Source: Photobacterium leiognathi
Lineage (GTDB): Bacteria; Pseudomonadota; Gammaproteobacteria; Enterobacterales; Vibrionaceae
Reading direction: 5' to 3'
Length of the DNA: 64,000 nt
NCBI RefSeq assembly: GCF_030685535.1
Contig: NZ_CP131599.1
Location: 62,001-126,000, forward strand
The stretch's first letter is position 1, and every line of letters begins with the position of its first letter. The position numbers and the translations under genes are program-made. This document shows positions 35,616 to 44,272 of this stretch, one piece after another. Below the pieces are notes generated by a model. That model was given only the letters and a program-made list of their open reading frames with translations, was not told the origin of the DNA and made no database searches.

Positions 35616-37169
35616 ATGTCTATATCACGTAGGGGATTACTAAAAGGTATGGCTGCCAGTAGTGCTGTTGCTGCAACGTTTTCAGCAGGCTACACTCAAG
35701 CTGCCACATCACCGCAAGCTAGCAATATTGCACCACAGAAAAAACCAAACTTAGTCATCATCTTTCCTGATGAGTTTCGTGCTCAAGCCTTAGGCTTCAT
35801 GCAGCAAGACCCATCAATGACACCAAATTTAAATAAGTTTGCTCGTCAAAGTACCGTACTACGCCAAGCCGTCTCTAACTTCCCGTTATGTACCCCATTT
35901 CGCGGCATGTTAATGACAGGGCAATACCCGTATCGCAACGGTATTCAAGGCAATAGCCATACTGGTGTTGAAGGGCAATTTGGCGGTAAAGACTTTGGTA
36001 TTGAGCTAAAGAAAAGCACCGTCACTTGGTCTGATCTGCTGAAACAACAAGGTTACAGCATGGGTTACATCGGCAAATGGCACTTGGATGCGCCAGAAAC
36101 GCCGTTTGTACCAAGTTACAATAACCCAATGGAAGGACGTTACTGGAACGATTGGACAGCCCCAGATCGTCGTCATGGCTTTGATTTCTGGTATGCCTAC
36201 GGTACGTATGACTTACATATGAATCCAATTTATTGGACGAATGAAACCCCACGAGATAAGCCACTACATATCAATCAATGGAGCCCTGAGCACGAAGCTG
36301 ATATTGCGATCAAATACTTACGCAATGAAAACGGTCAATACCGTGATAGCTCACAGCCATTTACCTTAGTGGTTTCCATGAACCCGCCACATTCACCTTA
36401 TGATCAAGTTCCACAAAAATACCTTGATCGTTTTAGTGGCAAAACCTCACAACAACTGAATAACCGCCCGAACGTGCAGTGGGATAAAGCCTATCAAGAA
36501 GGCTATGGTCCTAAATACTTTAAAGAATACATGGCGATGGTAAACGGCGTTGATGAGCAATTCGGACGCATTATTGATGAGCTAGATCGCTTAAACCTAA
36601 CTGAAGATACGCTAGTAGTGTTCTTCTCTGATCACGGTTGTTGCATGGGCTCAAATGGTCAACCAACCAAGAACGTTCACTACGATGAAGCGATGCGTAT
36701 TCCAATGATTTTCCGCTGGCCGGGTAAGATCAACGCACAACAACATGATCTATTGTTCTCTGCCCCTGATATTTACCCAACCTTATTAGGTTTAATGGGC
36801 ATGGAAGATCTGATCCCAGATACCGTAGAAGGCACAAACTTCGCCAATACCATTAAAGGCATCAAAGGCGATAAAGAGCCAAGTTCCCAGTTCTACACCT
36901 TTATGCCGTATGGCGGTCAGTCTTATGGTCGACGTGGTATCCGCACCTCACGCTACACCTTAATGATCGATCGTAAAGTCGGTAAACCTTTGACTTACGT
37001 GCTGCACGATAACCAGATCGATCCTTATCAAATGGAAAATATTGCCGCAGCAAACCCAATGCTGATTGAAAAGTTAATTCAAGACGAATTAATCCCTTGG
37101 CTTGAGCACACTGGCGATCCGTGGCGACCAACAACAGTTCCGGCACACAGTGCCAATGCGTATTTATGA
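35616..37169 (+). CDS. Tat-exported formylglycine sulfatase (Cys type)
   Basis: This 517-residue protein has a start at ATG 35616 with AAGGA 7 bases upstream. The N-terminus SISRRGLLKGMAASSAVAATF is a twin-arginine signal, so it is exported folded. Sulfatase blocks are LVIIFPDEFRAQALG, the signature NFPLCTPFRGMLMTGQYPYRNG (C-x-P-x-R, Cys to formylglycine), GYIGKWHLD, SMNPPHSPY and FFSDHG. It is only distantly similar to the sulfatase at 18650, so the two probably remove sulfate at different positions. Divergent from agaR and followed 100 bp later by the porin gene. Confidence 0.93.
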   Translation: MSISRRGLLKGMAASSAVAATFSAGYTQAATSPQASNIAPQKKPNLVIIFPDEFRAQALGFMQQDPSMTPNLNKFARQSTVLRQAVSNFPLCTPFRGMLMTGQYPYRNGIQGNSHTGVEGQFGGKDFGIELKKSTVTWSDLLKQQGYSMGYIGKWHLDAPETPFVPSYNNPMEGRYWNDWTAPDRRHGFDFWYAYGTYDLHMNPIYWTNETPRDKPLHINQWSPEHEADIAIKYLRNENGQYRDSSQPFTLVVSMNPPHSPYDQVPQKYLDRFSGKTSQQLNNRPNVQWDKAYQEGYGPKYFKEYMAMVNGVDEQFGRIIDELDRLNLTEDTLVVFFSDHGCCMGSNGQPTKNVHYDEAMRIPMIFRWPGKINAQQHDLLFSAPDIYPTLLGLMGMEDLIPDTVEGTNFANTIKGIKGDKEPSSQFYTFMPYGGQSYGRRGIRTSRYTLMIDRKVGKPLTYVLHDNQIDPYQMENIAAANPMLIEKLIQDELIPWLEHTGDPWRPTTVPAHSANAYL

Positions 37170-37269
37170 TCCCTGTTCCATCGCGTTTTAAACCCTAAAC
37201 AGCACATGTTTACGCTGAATTACAAAAATAACCAAGCGTAAGCACATTAATATAAATTAAGGACAATCC

Positions 37270-37998
37270 ATGAACACCATTACTAAAGTACTTCTAGCAA
37301 CTACCCTAGTTTCAGCTTCTGGCTTCACCTTTGCGAACGATTATAAAACCACCATTGAATACCGCCACGAATACCGTGATGGTGCTAAAAAACATGGCGA
37401 TCGCATTAAGGCTTTCTTAGATACTAGCAAGAACATCGGCTTTGAATTAGACGCACGTTATAACAACGATCAAAAAGACACCATGTTCGATGGCATGACC
37501 ATGAACGGCTCTGAATTCTCAGCATTTTACTACACTAAACTCAATCCTAACTTGGTAGGTATTGGTGGCTTGTCGCTAGATTTCACTTCAGATGGTTTAG
37601 TGTATGTGCCATACGCACGTTTAAATTACCGCTTCGATAACGGTATTCGTGTACAAGGTCGATACAAGTGGAAACTTTGGGACTACAGCATGAACAACAC
37701 TGCTGGTGAAGCTTATGTATCTAAAATTCAACAAGCTGACTTCTGGCTTGGCTACAACACCAATGACTGGGATTTCCAATACGAATTCCAAGTATGGAAA
37801 GAAATGGAAAGCGGTGCACTGCCACAATTTGATGATAAAGACACGAACTACCTACATAACTTCCGCTTGATGTACACCTACAAAACAGCAGAAGGCACCA
37901 TGTGGCGTCCATTTATTGAAGTGGGTAACGTAAGCCAAAGCCGTTACACCGATAACCGCCAAACACGTTACCGCACAGGTATTAAATACACTTGGTAA
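37270..37998 (+). CDS. KdgM-family outer-membrane porin for acidic oligosaccharides
   Basis: This 242-residue protein has a signal peptide (cleavage after TFA) and then a barrel of alternating aromatic/polar strands: YKTTIEYRHEYRDGAKKHGDRIK, GVQGRYKW-like RVQGRYKWKLWDY, and a C-terminal RTGIKYTW with terminal Trp. Many Arg and Lys residues suit negatively charged sugars. In this locus it probably admits chondroitin-derived oligosaccharides instead of oligogalacturonate. AAGGACAATCC precedes ATG. Confidence 0.9.
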   Translation: MNTITKVLLATTLVSASGFTFANDYKTTIEYRHEYRDGAKKHGDRIKAFLDTSKNIGFELDARYNNDQKDTMFDGMTMNGSEFSAFYYTKLNPNLVGIGGLSLDFTSDGLVYVPYARLNYRFDNGIRVQGRYKWKLWDYSMNNTAGEAYVSKIQQADFWLGYNTNDWDFQYEFQVWKEMESGALPQFDDKDTNYLHNFRLMYTYKTAEGTMWRPFIEVGNVSQSRYTDNRQTRYRTGIKYTW

Positions 37999-38015
37999 TC
38001 TGAGCTAAAAATGAC

Positions 38016-38055
38016 AAAAAAGCCTCATGGTGAATGTTCACTGTGAGGCTTTTTG
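38016..38055 (+). terminator. Terminator after the porin gene
   Basis: The long stem AAAAAGCCTCA...GTGAA / TTCAC...TGAGGCTTTTT is followed by TTTTGTTTT. Confidence 0.9.
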
Positions 38056-38223
38056 TTTTGTGGGGAAAGGTGACATAAATAATATCCATCAATATAACAT
38101 TAACCACAATAATAAATTAACACTCTTACATTCACTTCCAGAATAATCAATATTATAAAGCTTTACTACGAGATAAATTTTATTAATATGCTATTACAAA
38201 CAAGTTAATTAAAGATTTTTATA

Positions 38224-38961
38224 ATGGGAAATTATTTAAAAACAAAAAATAATCAACGAGAAATAATACATATTCTAAAAGAATTAAATTGGAGCAAAAA
38301 AAAATTTGCTGGTTATTACTGTATAAATGAATCTGAGCGTGATGTAGAAGAGGAATACATCAATAAATTTTATGAGAAATTAAAAAAGCATTTAAAAAGA
38401 GATACTACAGATCCAAGTATTCTAGATAAATATATCAAATGCCTTAAAGATTCAGATGAATATAAAAAAAACAACATCAAAGAATTCATTCCTCTGACTG
38501 GCAAGTTCCAAGATCATTGCATACTAGTTGAAGAAACAAGTAAAGAATATAAAAGTATTATAGAAGTTGCCACAGCTTATGCTCTAGCCGTTGGAACTGC
38601 GTGGGACTTTAATGTAATACCAATAAAGTCTGTTGTTAATGATGATGAAGATAGATTTATTGTTATATGGACAGGAGATATAGGTCATAGCGGTGGTTCA
38701 GGATCATGGGGACCTGCAATGTGTGAGGTTATAAAAAACCATTGGGGTGAGTATTATGTAGATACTGCAGAACACTTTTTCGATGTAGGGTTACGTAAAA
38801 TAACTGAAATCGTCGGTTGTATTGATCATCAACTAATTTTCATTGGAAAAAATTATGATACAAATGATGCAAACAATTACCCATCACTAAAATATAAAAC
38901 CTATCTAATGAAAAACTCTAATCTAAAGTGGGATATAGTTAAAACCGAATTAATAGATTAA
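38224..38961 (+). CDS. Orphan AT-rich hypothetical protein
   Basis: This 245-residue protein has no signal peptide or membrane segment. The N-terminal 70 residues (LKELNWSKKKFAGYYCINES, KFYEKLKKHLKRDTTD, LDKYIKCL) look like the small helical HTH-like domain seen at the start of some bacterial accessory proteins. The C-terminal half is an unrecognised domain with GDIGHSGGSGSWGPAMCEVI. Codons are much more AT-rich than the flanking porin and hydrolase, which suggests transfer. There is no strong Shine-Dalgarno. It stands alone, with the NPNN mini-gene downstream on the other strand. Confidence 0.65.
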   Translation: MGNYLKTKNNQREIIHILKELNWSKKKFAGYYCINESERDVEEEYINKFYEKLKKHLKRDTTDPSILDKYIKCLKDSDEYKKNNIKEFIPLTGKFQDHCILVEETSKEYKSIIEVATAYALAVGTAWDFNVIPIKSVVNDDEDRFIVIWTGDIGHSGGSGSWGPAMCEVIKNHWGEYYVDTAEHFFDVGLRKITEIVGCIDHQLIFIGKNYDTNDANNYPSLKYKTYLMKNSNLKWDIVKTELID

Positions 38962-39011
38962 CAATTATAGCATTAGGCTTACAATATATATTGCAAGCCT
39001 AAGCAATCTAT

Positions 39012-39146
39012 TTAATCACCTAAATAATCATCATTGTTAGGGTTATGAGCATCAGCCCAATCATCCATATCTGAATCATTATTTGGATTATTTATATCTG
39101 ACCAAAGGTCTAATTCTTCATTAGTCATATTTGATGTATCTGGCAT
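39012..39146 (-). CDS. 44-residue acidic protein with tandem NPNND motif
   Basis: ATG 39146 has AAAGGAATC at good distance. The product is very acidic and contains two copies of a D-x-W-x-D-x-x-NPNND unit (LWSDINNPNNDSD and DWADAHNPNNDDY). Similar NPNN/Y short motifs occur in many small bacterial proteins of unknown role, as I recall. It lies next to the AT-rich orphan gene, convergent with it, so the two might have moved together. Too short for most gene finders. Confidence 0.6.
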   Translation of the reverse strand: MPDTSNMTNEELDLWSDINNPNNDSDMDDWADAHNPNNDDYLGD

Positions 39147-39293
39147 TTATAGATTCCTTTACTTTTCATTAAATAAATTTACTAGAGCATTCTCGTTGGG
39201 ACACAAATATAATAACAAAACCAAGCGGGACAACTCGGGACAAATTGAGAAAAAACAATAAAAAAATAATCTCATCACCCACCAGCCACAAAA

Positions 39294-39317
39294 AAAGGGC
39301 AGAAAATTCTGCCCTTT
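39294..39317 (-). terminator. Terminator of the linear-amide hydrolase gene
   Basis: A perfect stem AAAGGGCAGA / TCTGCCCTTT with T-run on the minus strand, 25 bp past the stop. Confidence 0.88.
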
Positions 39318-39341
39318 TGTTTATTTCAACCTGCGCCTGAA

Positions 39342-40427
39342 TTACTTCACAACCACATCTTGGTAAGAGAACTTACCGTTATCTAGCGGCTGCTTGTGCT
39401 CAGTTTTCGCATTGAAATCTAGCTTAGATAAATCCACACGGCGGATAGTGCTGTCGTGCATGGTTTTGTAGAACAACAAACCATTGCCTTGATCGATAAC
39501 AGATGTCCACTGTGTCGCTGTTGGCAAATTAGGGATATGTGATTTGTCGTTAAACTCACTACCAATTGGAATATCGAAATTGTTCAGAATATGGAACGCT
39601 TGCGATACCGCTTGTTGTGACGTTTTCATCACTGGTGCGCTATTTACATAGAATGCCGCACGTACAAAGCGTGATGGTGGTGAAATGTCACCCGGTAGAC
39701 CAACAAAGTTAGAACCCACACCAAACGATTGTGCTTCTACACCATTAATTTTCTGAGGAGCACTGATACCCGGATGCAAATTAATGTAGTTGTTTAGGTT
39801 CGTTACTTGCCAGTTGTAGTCTGGCGAGTTGGTTAGCACTTTAGCCGTGTTTTTATGAATGTTGATTTTACCGTGATCCATAATTTCGATAACAATGCTG
39901 TTGCCTTGCTTATCAGAAACACGCCAGTGTGCTGTTGGCGAAGGATTACCTTGCTCATCAAAGTACACTGTTACGATCTTGATTTTGCTTAGTGCCGCTT
40001 CAACTTCTGCAACTGTTGAGTATTGGCTTAACATCCAGCGAACAAAGTCCATATCTGTGATGTTGTTTGCCGTATCTTTCGGATCGTATTTCGCAAGAGA
40101 GCCGTAACCACGGAAGTAGAACAGACCTGCTGTTAAACCTTTCTCGTTAATACCTTCAGCAATGAAGCGATCATCACTTACTGAAATACCAGCAAAACCG
40201 TATTTGCTCTTCCATGTTAGACCTTGCTTTTGATCTGGCATGGTTGAGGTGTAGCTGTAATCGCGTGGAGACACAATTAGCTTACTGTTTAAATCACTAT
40301 GACCCCACTCGATAGTACGAGCTTGGATATGATCATTACCTGTTGTACCTAGTGTAATACCAGTACATGCATTTGCTGCTGTGCTGAAGCAAGATGCAAA
40401 CAGCAATGTTAATAACGTCTTTTTCAT
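39342..40427 (-). CDS. Exported choloylglycine hydrolase / penicillin V acylase family protein
   Basis: This 361-residue Ntn hydrolase has a signal peptide ending ANA, directly before Cys21 (CTGITLGT). Cys21 would become the N-terminal nucleophile after cleavage. ARTIEWG with conserved Arg and EGINEKGLTAGLF, TNSPDYNWQ and PGDISPPSRFVRA are family blocks. Substrates of relatives are conjugated bile salts, penicillin V or acyl-homoserine lactones; which applies here cannot be read. Single gene with its own terminator. Confidence 0.9.
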   Translation of the reverse strand: MKKTLLTLLFASCFSTAANACTGITLGTTGNDHIQARTIEWGHSDLNSKLIVSPRDYSYTSTMPDQKQGLTWKSKYGFAGISVSDDRFIAEGINEKGLTAGLFYFRGYGSLAKYDPKDTANNITDMDFVRWMLSQYSTVAEVEAALSKIKIVTVYFDEQGNPSPTAHWRVSDKQGNSIVIEIMDHGKINIHKNTAKVLTNSPDYNWQVTNLNNYINLHPGISAPQKINGVEAQSFGVGSNFVGLPGDISPPSRFVRAAFYVNSAPVMKTSQQAVSQAFHILNNFDIPIGSEFNDKSHIPNLPTATQWTSVIDQGNGLLFYKTMHDSTIRRVDLSKLDFNAKTEHKQPLDNGKFSYQDVVVK

Positions 40428-40452
40428 AAATACGCCTGTGAATGTAAACGCA

Positions 40453-40720
40453 TATACCCAAGCGACTTCAAGATGCCTGATTCAGAGCGAGGTCACTGAG
40501 TTGAATTCAAGGAAGACAACGAAGCGGAATAGCGAGCTCTTTCCAAGTTGTCTGACGCAAGAAGTCGGCTCAGTGACACGCTCCCAAAGGGCGAGCGTCC
40601 TTAGCTCTCAGACTTTGTTAACGATTCTTAATGTAGAACCACTATATCTACGAATCGTTGCCGCGCCTGAGAACTAAGGTCATCTCGCTGAACACTGCAT
40701 CTTGAGGTTGCTTGGATATA
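40453..40720. repeat. 268-bp inverted-repeat element (MITE-like)
   Basis: Terminal inverted repeats of 24 bp (TATACCCAAGCGACTTCAAG... and its partner at 40697-40720) match at 21 of 24 positions. Inside are two nested hairpins: GAGGTCACTGAG with CTCAGTGACACGCTC and AGACAAC with GTTGTCT, then CCTTAGCTCTCAG with CTGAGAACTAAGG and AACGATTC with GAATCGTT. No gene is inside. It looks like a non-autonomous repeat of the Vibrionaceae type. It sits just upstream of the hydrolase gene and may affect its promoter. Confidence 0.75.
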
Positions 40721-40788
40721 CAATAATATGAACCGATGATAGTACATTTTGGCAGATAAAAAACAATGTTTTTTCGGCTTTTATGTAT

Positions 40789-40815
40789 AAAAAAACCCAC
40801 AAAGCGTGGGTTTTT
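40789..40815 (-). terminator. Terminator of the purine permease gene
   Basis: An ACCCAC / GTGGGT stem with flanking A- and T-runs, 40 bp after the stop on the minus strand. Confidence 0.8.
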
Positions 40816-40854
40816 AGTTATTTATTCATTATAACTGAAATAGTTAGGCTACGA

Positions 40855-42222
40855 TTAAATCGCCCAGCCATAGGCATAAAACGCCACCAGCGCAATCGCA
40901 ATAACAACGGTGCCGATGTTTAGCTTTTTCACTTCACCAGAGATAAGACGACCAATAACCAGTGCTGCAAAACCTAGCATGATACAAGTAACGATATTAC
41001 CTGTTAGTACAATAAATACGGCACATAGCAAACCAGACAGCGCGTCTACTGAATCTTCCATATCTAGCTTGCTTACGTTACTTAGCATTAATAAACCAAC
41101 GTACATAAGTGCAGGTGCTGTTGCGTAAGCAGGTACTAGGTAACTAAGCGGTGCAAGGAACAACATAAACAGGAACAGTACGCCAACTGTTGTTGCAGTT
41201 AAGCCTGTTTTACCACCAGCTGCTGTACCTGCTGCTGATTCAATGTATACCGCCGCTGGTGAACCACCGACGAAACCTGCAAAAATACTACTTACTGAGT
41301 CCGCAGTTAGGGCTTTACCACCGCTAATAATGTGACCACGTTGGTTAAGAAGATTCGCTTGTCCTGCAACTGCACGAATGGTGCCTGTTGCATCAAAAAT
41401 AGCTGTCATGACCAATGCTAGTACGGTTGGTAAAATCACCGGGTTTAATGCGCCCATGATATCCATAGAGCCCAGTAGTGATTCACCGTCGTGACCAAAT
41501 GTTGGCAACGCGAAGAAGCCGTGGAACGTCACTTTTGGATCGAAGATTAAACCGATAATAGAAATGGCGATGATCACTAATAAAATGCCACCCGGTACAC
41601 GACGCTTTTCTAAACCTAAAATTGCCGCTAGACCTAAGATAGACATGATCACTGGAAACGCAGTGAAATCACCAAACGCAACAGGTAAACCTTCCGCTGG
41701 GTTTTTGATCACAAGGCCAACACCGTTAGCTGCGATCAATAGTAAAAACAGACCAATACCAATGCCTGTACCGTGAGCAATGCCGTTTGGCATGTTCTTC
41801 ATGATCCAAGTACGTACACCTGTTACGGTGATCACGGTAAACACTACACCCATTAGGAACACAGCGCCCAAGGCAACAGGAACGCTCACGCCCTGTCCTA
41901 ACACTAGGCTAAACGCAGTAAAGGCAGTTAGTGAAATCGCACAGCCAATGGGCATTGGTAAACGTGCCCATAAGCCCATTAACAATGAACCAAACGCCGC
42001 TACTAAACAGGTCGCAATAAATACGCCCCCCTGATTAAAGCCAGCTGCACCTAACATGCTTGGCACCACAATCACGGAATACACCATAGCTAAGAAGGTG
42101 GTTAAACCGGCGATCACTTCCTGTTTTACATTGCTACCACGAGCAGAAATTTCAAAGTAACGATCCAGTTTACCTTGAGGCTCAGAATGAGATGGGCGTT
42201 GATGTGTGCTGTCAGCAGACAT
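40855..42222 (-). CDS. NCS2-family purine base permease (AzgA type)
   Basis: The 455-residue membrane protein has about 12-14 hydrophobic segments. [64 protein letters not shown] and the [13 protein letters not shown] [33 protein letters not shown] are typical of AzgA-like adenine/hypoxanthine/guanine importers. A PurR box lies 64 bp upstream of the start, which supports a purine role. Which base is carried is not resolved. Confidence 0.92.
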   Translation of the reverse strand: MSADSTHQRPSHSEPQGKLDRYFEISARGSNVKQEVIAGLTTFLAMVYSVIVVPSMLGAAGFNQGGVFIATCLVAAFGSLLMGLWARLPMPIGCAISLTAFTAFSLVLGQGVSVPVALGAVFLMGVVFTVITVTGVRTWIMKNMPNGIAHGTGIGIGLFLLLIAANGVGLVIKNPAEGLPVAFGDFTAFPVIMSILGLAAILGLEKRRVPGGILLVIIAISIIGLIFDPKVTFHGFFALPTFGHDGESLLGSMDIMGALNPVILPTVLALVMTAIFDATGTIRAVAGQANLLNQRGHIISGGKALTADSVSSIFAGFVGGSPAAVYIESAAGTAAGGKTGLTATTVGVLFLFMLFLAPLSYLVPAYATAPALMYVGLLMLSNVSKLDMEDSVDALSGLLCAVFIVLTGNIVTCIMLGFAALVIGRLISGEVKKLNIGTVVIAIALVAFYAYGWAI

Positions 42223-42713
42223 GGTAAATTCCTATTTAATCTATGTAACGACGCTTTTTTCAGCTGAAAACATCTGAGCTTACATACGCAAACGTTTTCT
42301 TTTTTGTGAAAAATAAAAGGCTGATGTTTCCATCAACCCTATTTTTGCGCGGCGATCATACCTATAAATCCCTATCTTGCGCTACTGATAAATCATATTT
42401 CTTATTTAAAAGAGTGTGTTTGTTACATTCTCGATATAAAAATATACAAATAGGCAATCACTTCTTAAAAAATCATCACTCCAAAATATGTGATATCACT
42501 AGCAAAGGCACTATTTGTACTCCAAATGGGAGAAAACCTTTCTCTTTCTTATTTAATTGAGCTTCAAATAGGTAATTTTTTTCTTCGTTATCGAGCGTAT
42601 ATTTGCATTGTTTCCCATACCCTTACTGATAAAAGGGATAAGTGAAAAACATCGGCATTCTATTTCTTCTTTTTGTCTTATTTTTCTCCAGTTGGAGCGT
42701 AAAGGTGGTTGTG
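42223..42713. other. Divergent intergenic region between purine permease and cyuA
   Basis: About 490 bp contain the PurR box on the permease side and AT-rich sequence toward cyuA. I found no purine riboswitch-like structure and no supported gene. Confidence 0.5.
42286..42301. promoter_or_regulatory. PurR operator
   Basis: ACGCAAACGTTTTCTT fits the PurR box ANGCAANCGNTTNCNT at every fixed position. It lies upstream of the purine permease gene and would repress it when purines are plentiful. Confidence 0.8.
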
Positions 42714-44009
42714 ATGAGAACGGATCTTTGGCCTGCATTTATTAACGTGATCAAACGTGATGTGGTTCCGGCATTAGGTTGTACTGAGCCTGTTTCTGTG
42801 GCGCTTGCGGCGGCTATCGCTATGGAGCAATTTCCATCACAAGATCGCACCATCACTCACATTGAAGTGAAAGTATCACCAAACCTAATGAAAAACGGCA
42901 TGGGTGTAATGGTACCGGGCACAGGCATGGCAGGCTTAGCCATTGCGGCTGCGATTGGTGCACTTGCAGGTAACAGCCAAGCTCAACTCGAAGTATTAAA
43001 AGGCATTACCGACAACGATGTTGAACAAGCTAAAACGTTATTAAATGCCAACAAGGTAAGCGTTGGTGTGGCAGATGTAAGCAATATCCTTTATGCCCAA
43101 GTGAGTATCTACAGCCAAGATCACTGCGCTTCCGTCACGATTGCCGATAGCCATACCCAAGTGTTAGCTATTGAGCTTGATGGCATCACTACATTCCGAG
43201 CACAGCCGCAAACCCAGCAAGCTGACGACAACCATCACAATCCTTTTATTGATGCTTGCGCGCAAGATGTGTTTGATTTTGCGACCCAAGCACCACTTGA
43301 AGATATTGCGTTTATTGAACAAGCCTTTGAGCTTAACGATGCCCTATCGCATGAAGGTTTAAACAGTAAATACGGGTTAGAAATTGGCGCAACGTTCCAG
43401 CGCAATGTTGATCGTGGTTTGCTCTCGGGCGGTCTATTAACCGATGTTTTACGTCGTACTGCTGCCGCTTCTGATGCGCGTATGGGTGGTGCAATGAAGC
43501 CTGCAATGAGTAACTCTGGCTCTGGTAACCAAGGTATTGCTGCGACCATGCCTGTGGTTGTGGTTGCTGATTTTATTAACGCTGATCGCGAGCATTTAAT
43601 TCGTGCCTTGATGCTGTCTCACCTAATGGCGATTTATATTAAGAGCCATCAAAACAAGTTATCGGCATTGTGCGGTGCAACCACGGCATCAATGGGTGCG
43701 GTATCAGGTATTACTTGGCTATTAGGCGGTAACTTTGAGCAGACCAGTGCTGCGATTTGTAGCATGATCGGTGATATTACGGGTATCATTTGTGATGGTG
43801 CGAAAGCAAGCTGCGCGATGAAAGTCTCTTCTGCAGCAGGCTCGGCGGTGAAATCGGCATTAATGGCATTAGATGGTATTCGAGTTACAGGCTGTGAAGG
43901 CATTGTGGCGGATGATGTTGATAGCACTATTCGTAACTTGTCAGCATTAGCAAATGGGGCGATGACCCATACTGATGTTCAAATCCTTGATATCATGGTT
44001 AATAAGTAA
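42714..44009 (+). CDS. cyuA: L-cysteine desulfidase (YhaM/UPF0597)
   Basis: The protein is 431 residues. I chose ATG 42714 because AAGGTGG lies 7 bases upstream and RTDLWPAFINVIKRDVVPALGCTEP is the family N-terminus; an upstream open frame adds 24 hydrophobic residues without support. Cysteines for the iron-sulfur cluster are in ALGCTEPVS, LCGATTASMG, AAICSMIGDITGIICDGAKASCAMK. It breaks L-cysteine down to pyruvate, sulfide and ammonia. The putative cysteine/serine importer follows 263 bp later on the same strand. Confidence 0.92.
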   Translation: MRTDLWPAFINVIKRDVVPALGCTEPVSVALAAAIAMEQFPSQDRTITHIEVKVSPNLMKNGMGVMVPGTGMAGLAIAAAIGALAGNSQAQLEVLKGITDNDVEQAKTLLNANKVSVGVADVSNILYAQVSIYSQDHCASVTIADSHTQVLAIELDGITTFRAQPQTQQADDNHHNPFIDACAQDVFDFATQAPLEDIAFIEQAFELNDALSHEGLNSKYGLEIGATFQRNVDRGLLSGGLLTDVLRRTAAASDARMGGAMKPAMSNSGSGNQGIAATMPVVVVADFINADREHLIRALMLSHLMAIYIKSHQNKLSALCGATTASMGAVSGITWLLGGNFEQTSAAICSMIGDITGIICDGAKASCAMKVSSAAGSAVKSALMALDGIRVTGCEGIVADDVDSTIRNLSALANGAMTHTDVQILDIMVNK

Positions 44010-44019
44010 TCATTCTTCA

Positions 44020-44051
44020 CACCACCAGCGTTTGATAGCTCGCTGGTGGTG
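44020..44051 (+). terminator. Hairpin between cyuA and cyuP
   Basis: A perfect 11-bp stem CACCACCAGCG / CGCTGGTGGTG is followed only by CTTTCC, so it may be a weak terminator or an attenuator lowering read-through into cyuP. Confidence 0.6.
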
Positions 44052-44272
44052 CTTTCCTACACTTAAATAGCTTTTCTTTTTTCTTCTGAAAAAGAGTAAG
44101 TTTTCCTCCCTGTTAGTTACTAAAAACAAAACAATCATTAAAAGCAGGATATTACCTGTTCTATATCTTTTTAAGAGATATGTTATTACTTTTAGTTATT
44201 TAGGAAATATAACACCAGATCCATAATCCGATCATTCGCTGTCAGCATAACAATGATTATAAGCTGGGATAT

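Noticed and set aside
42223..42641. Purine riboswitch in front of the purine permease
   Set aside because: No conserved purine-aptamer core was found; the PurR box explains the regulation.
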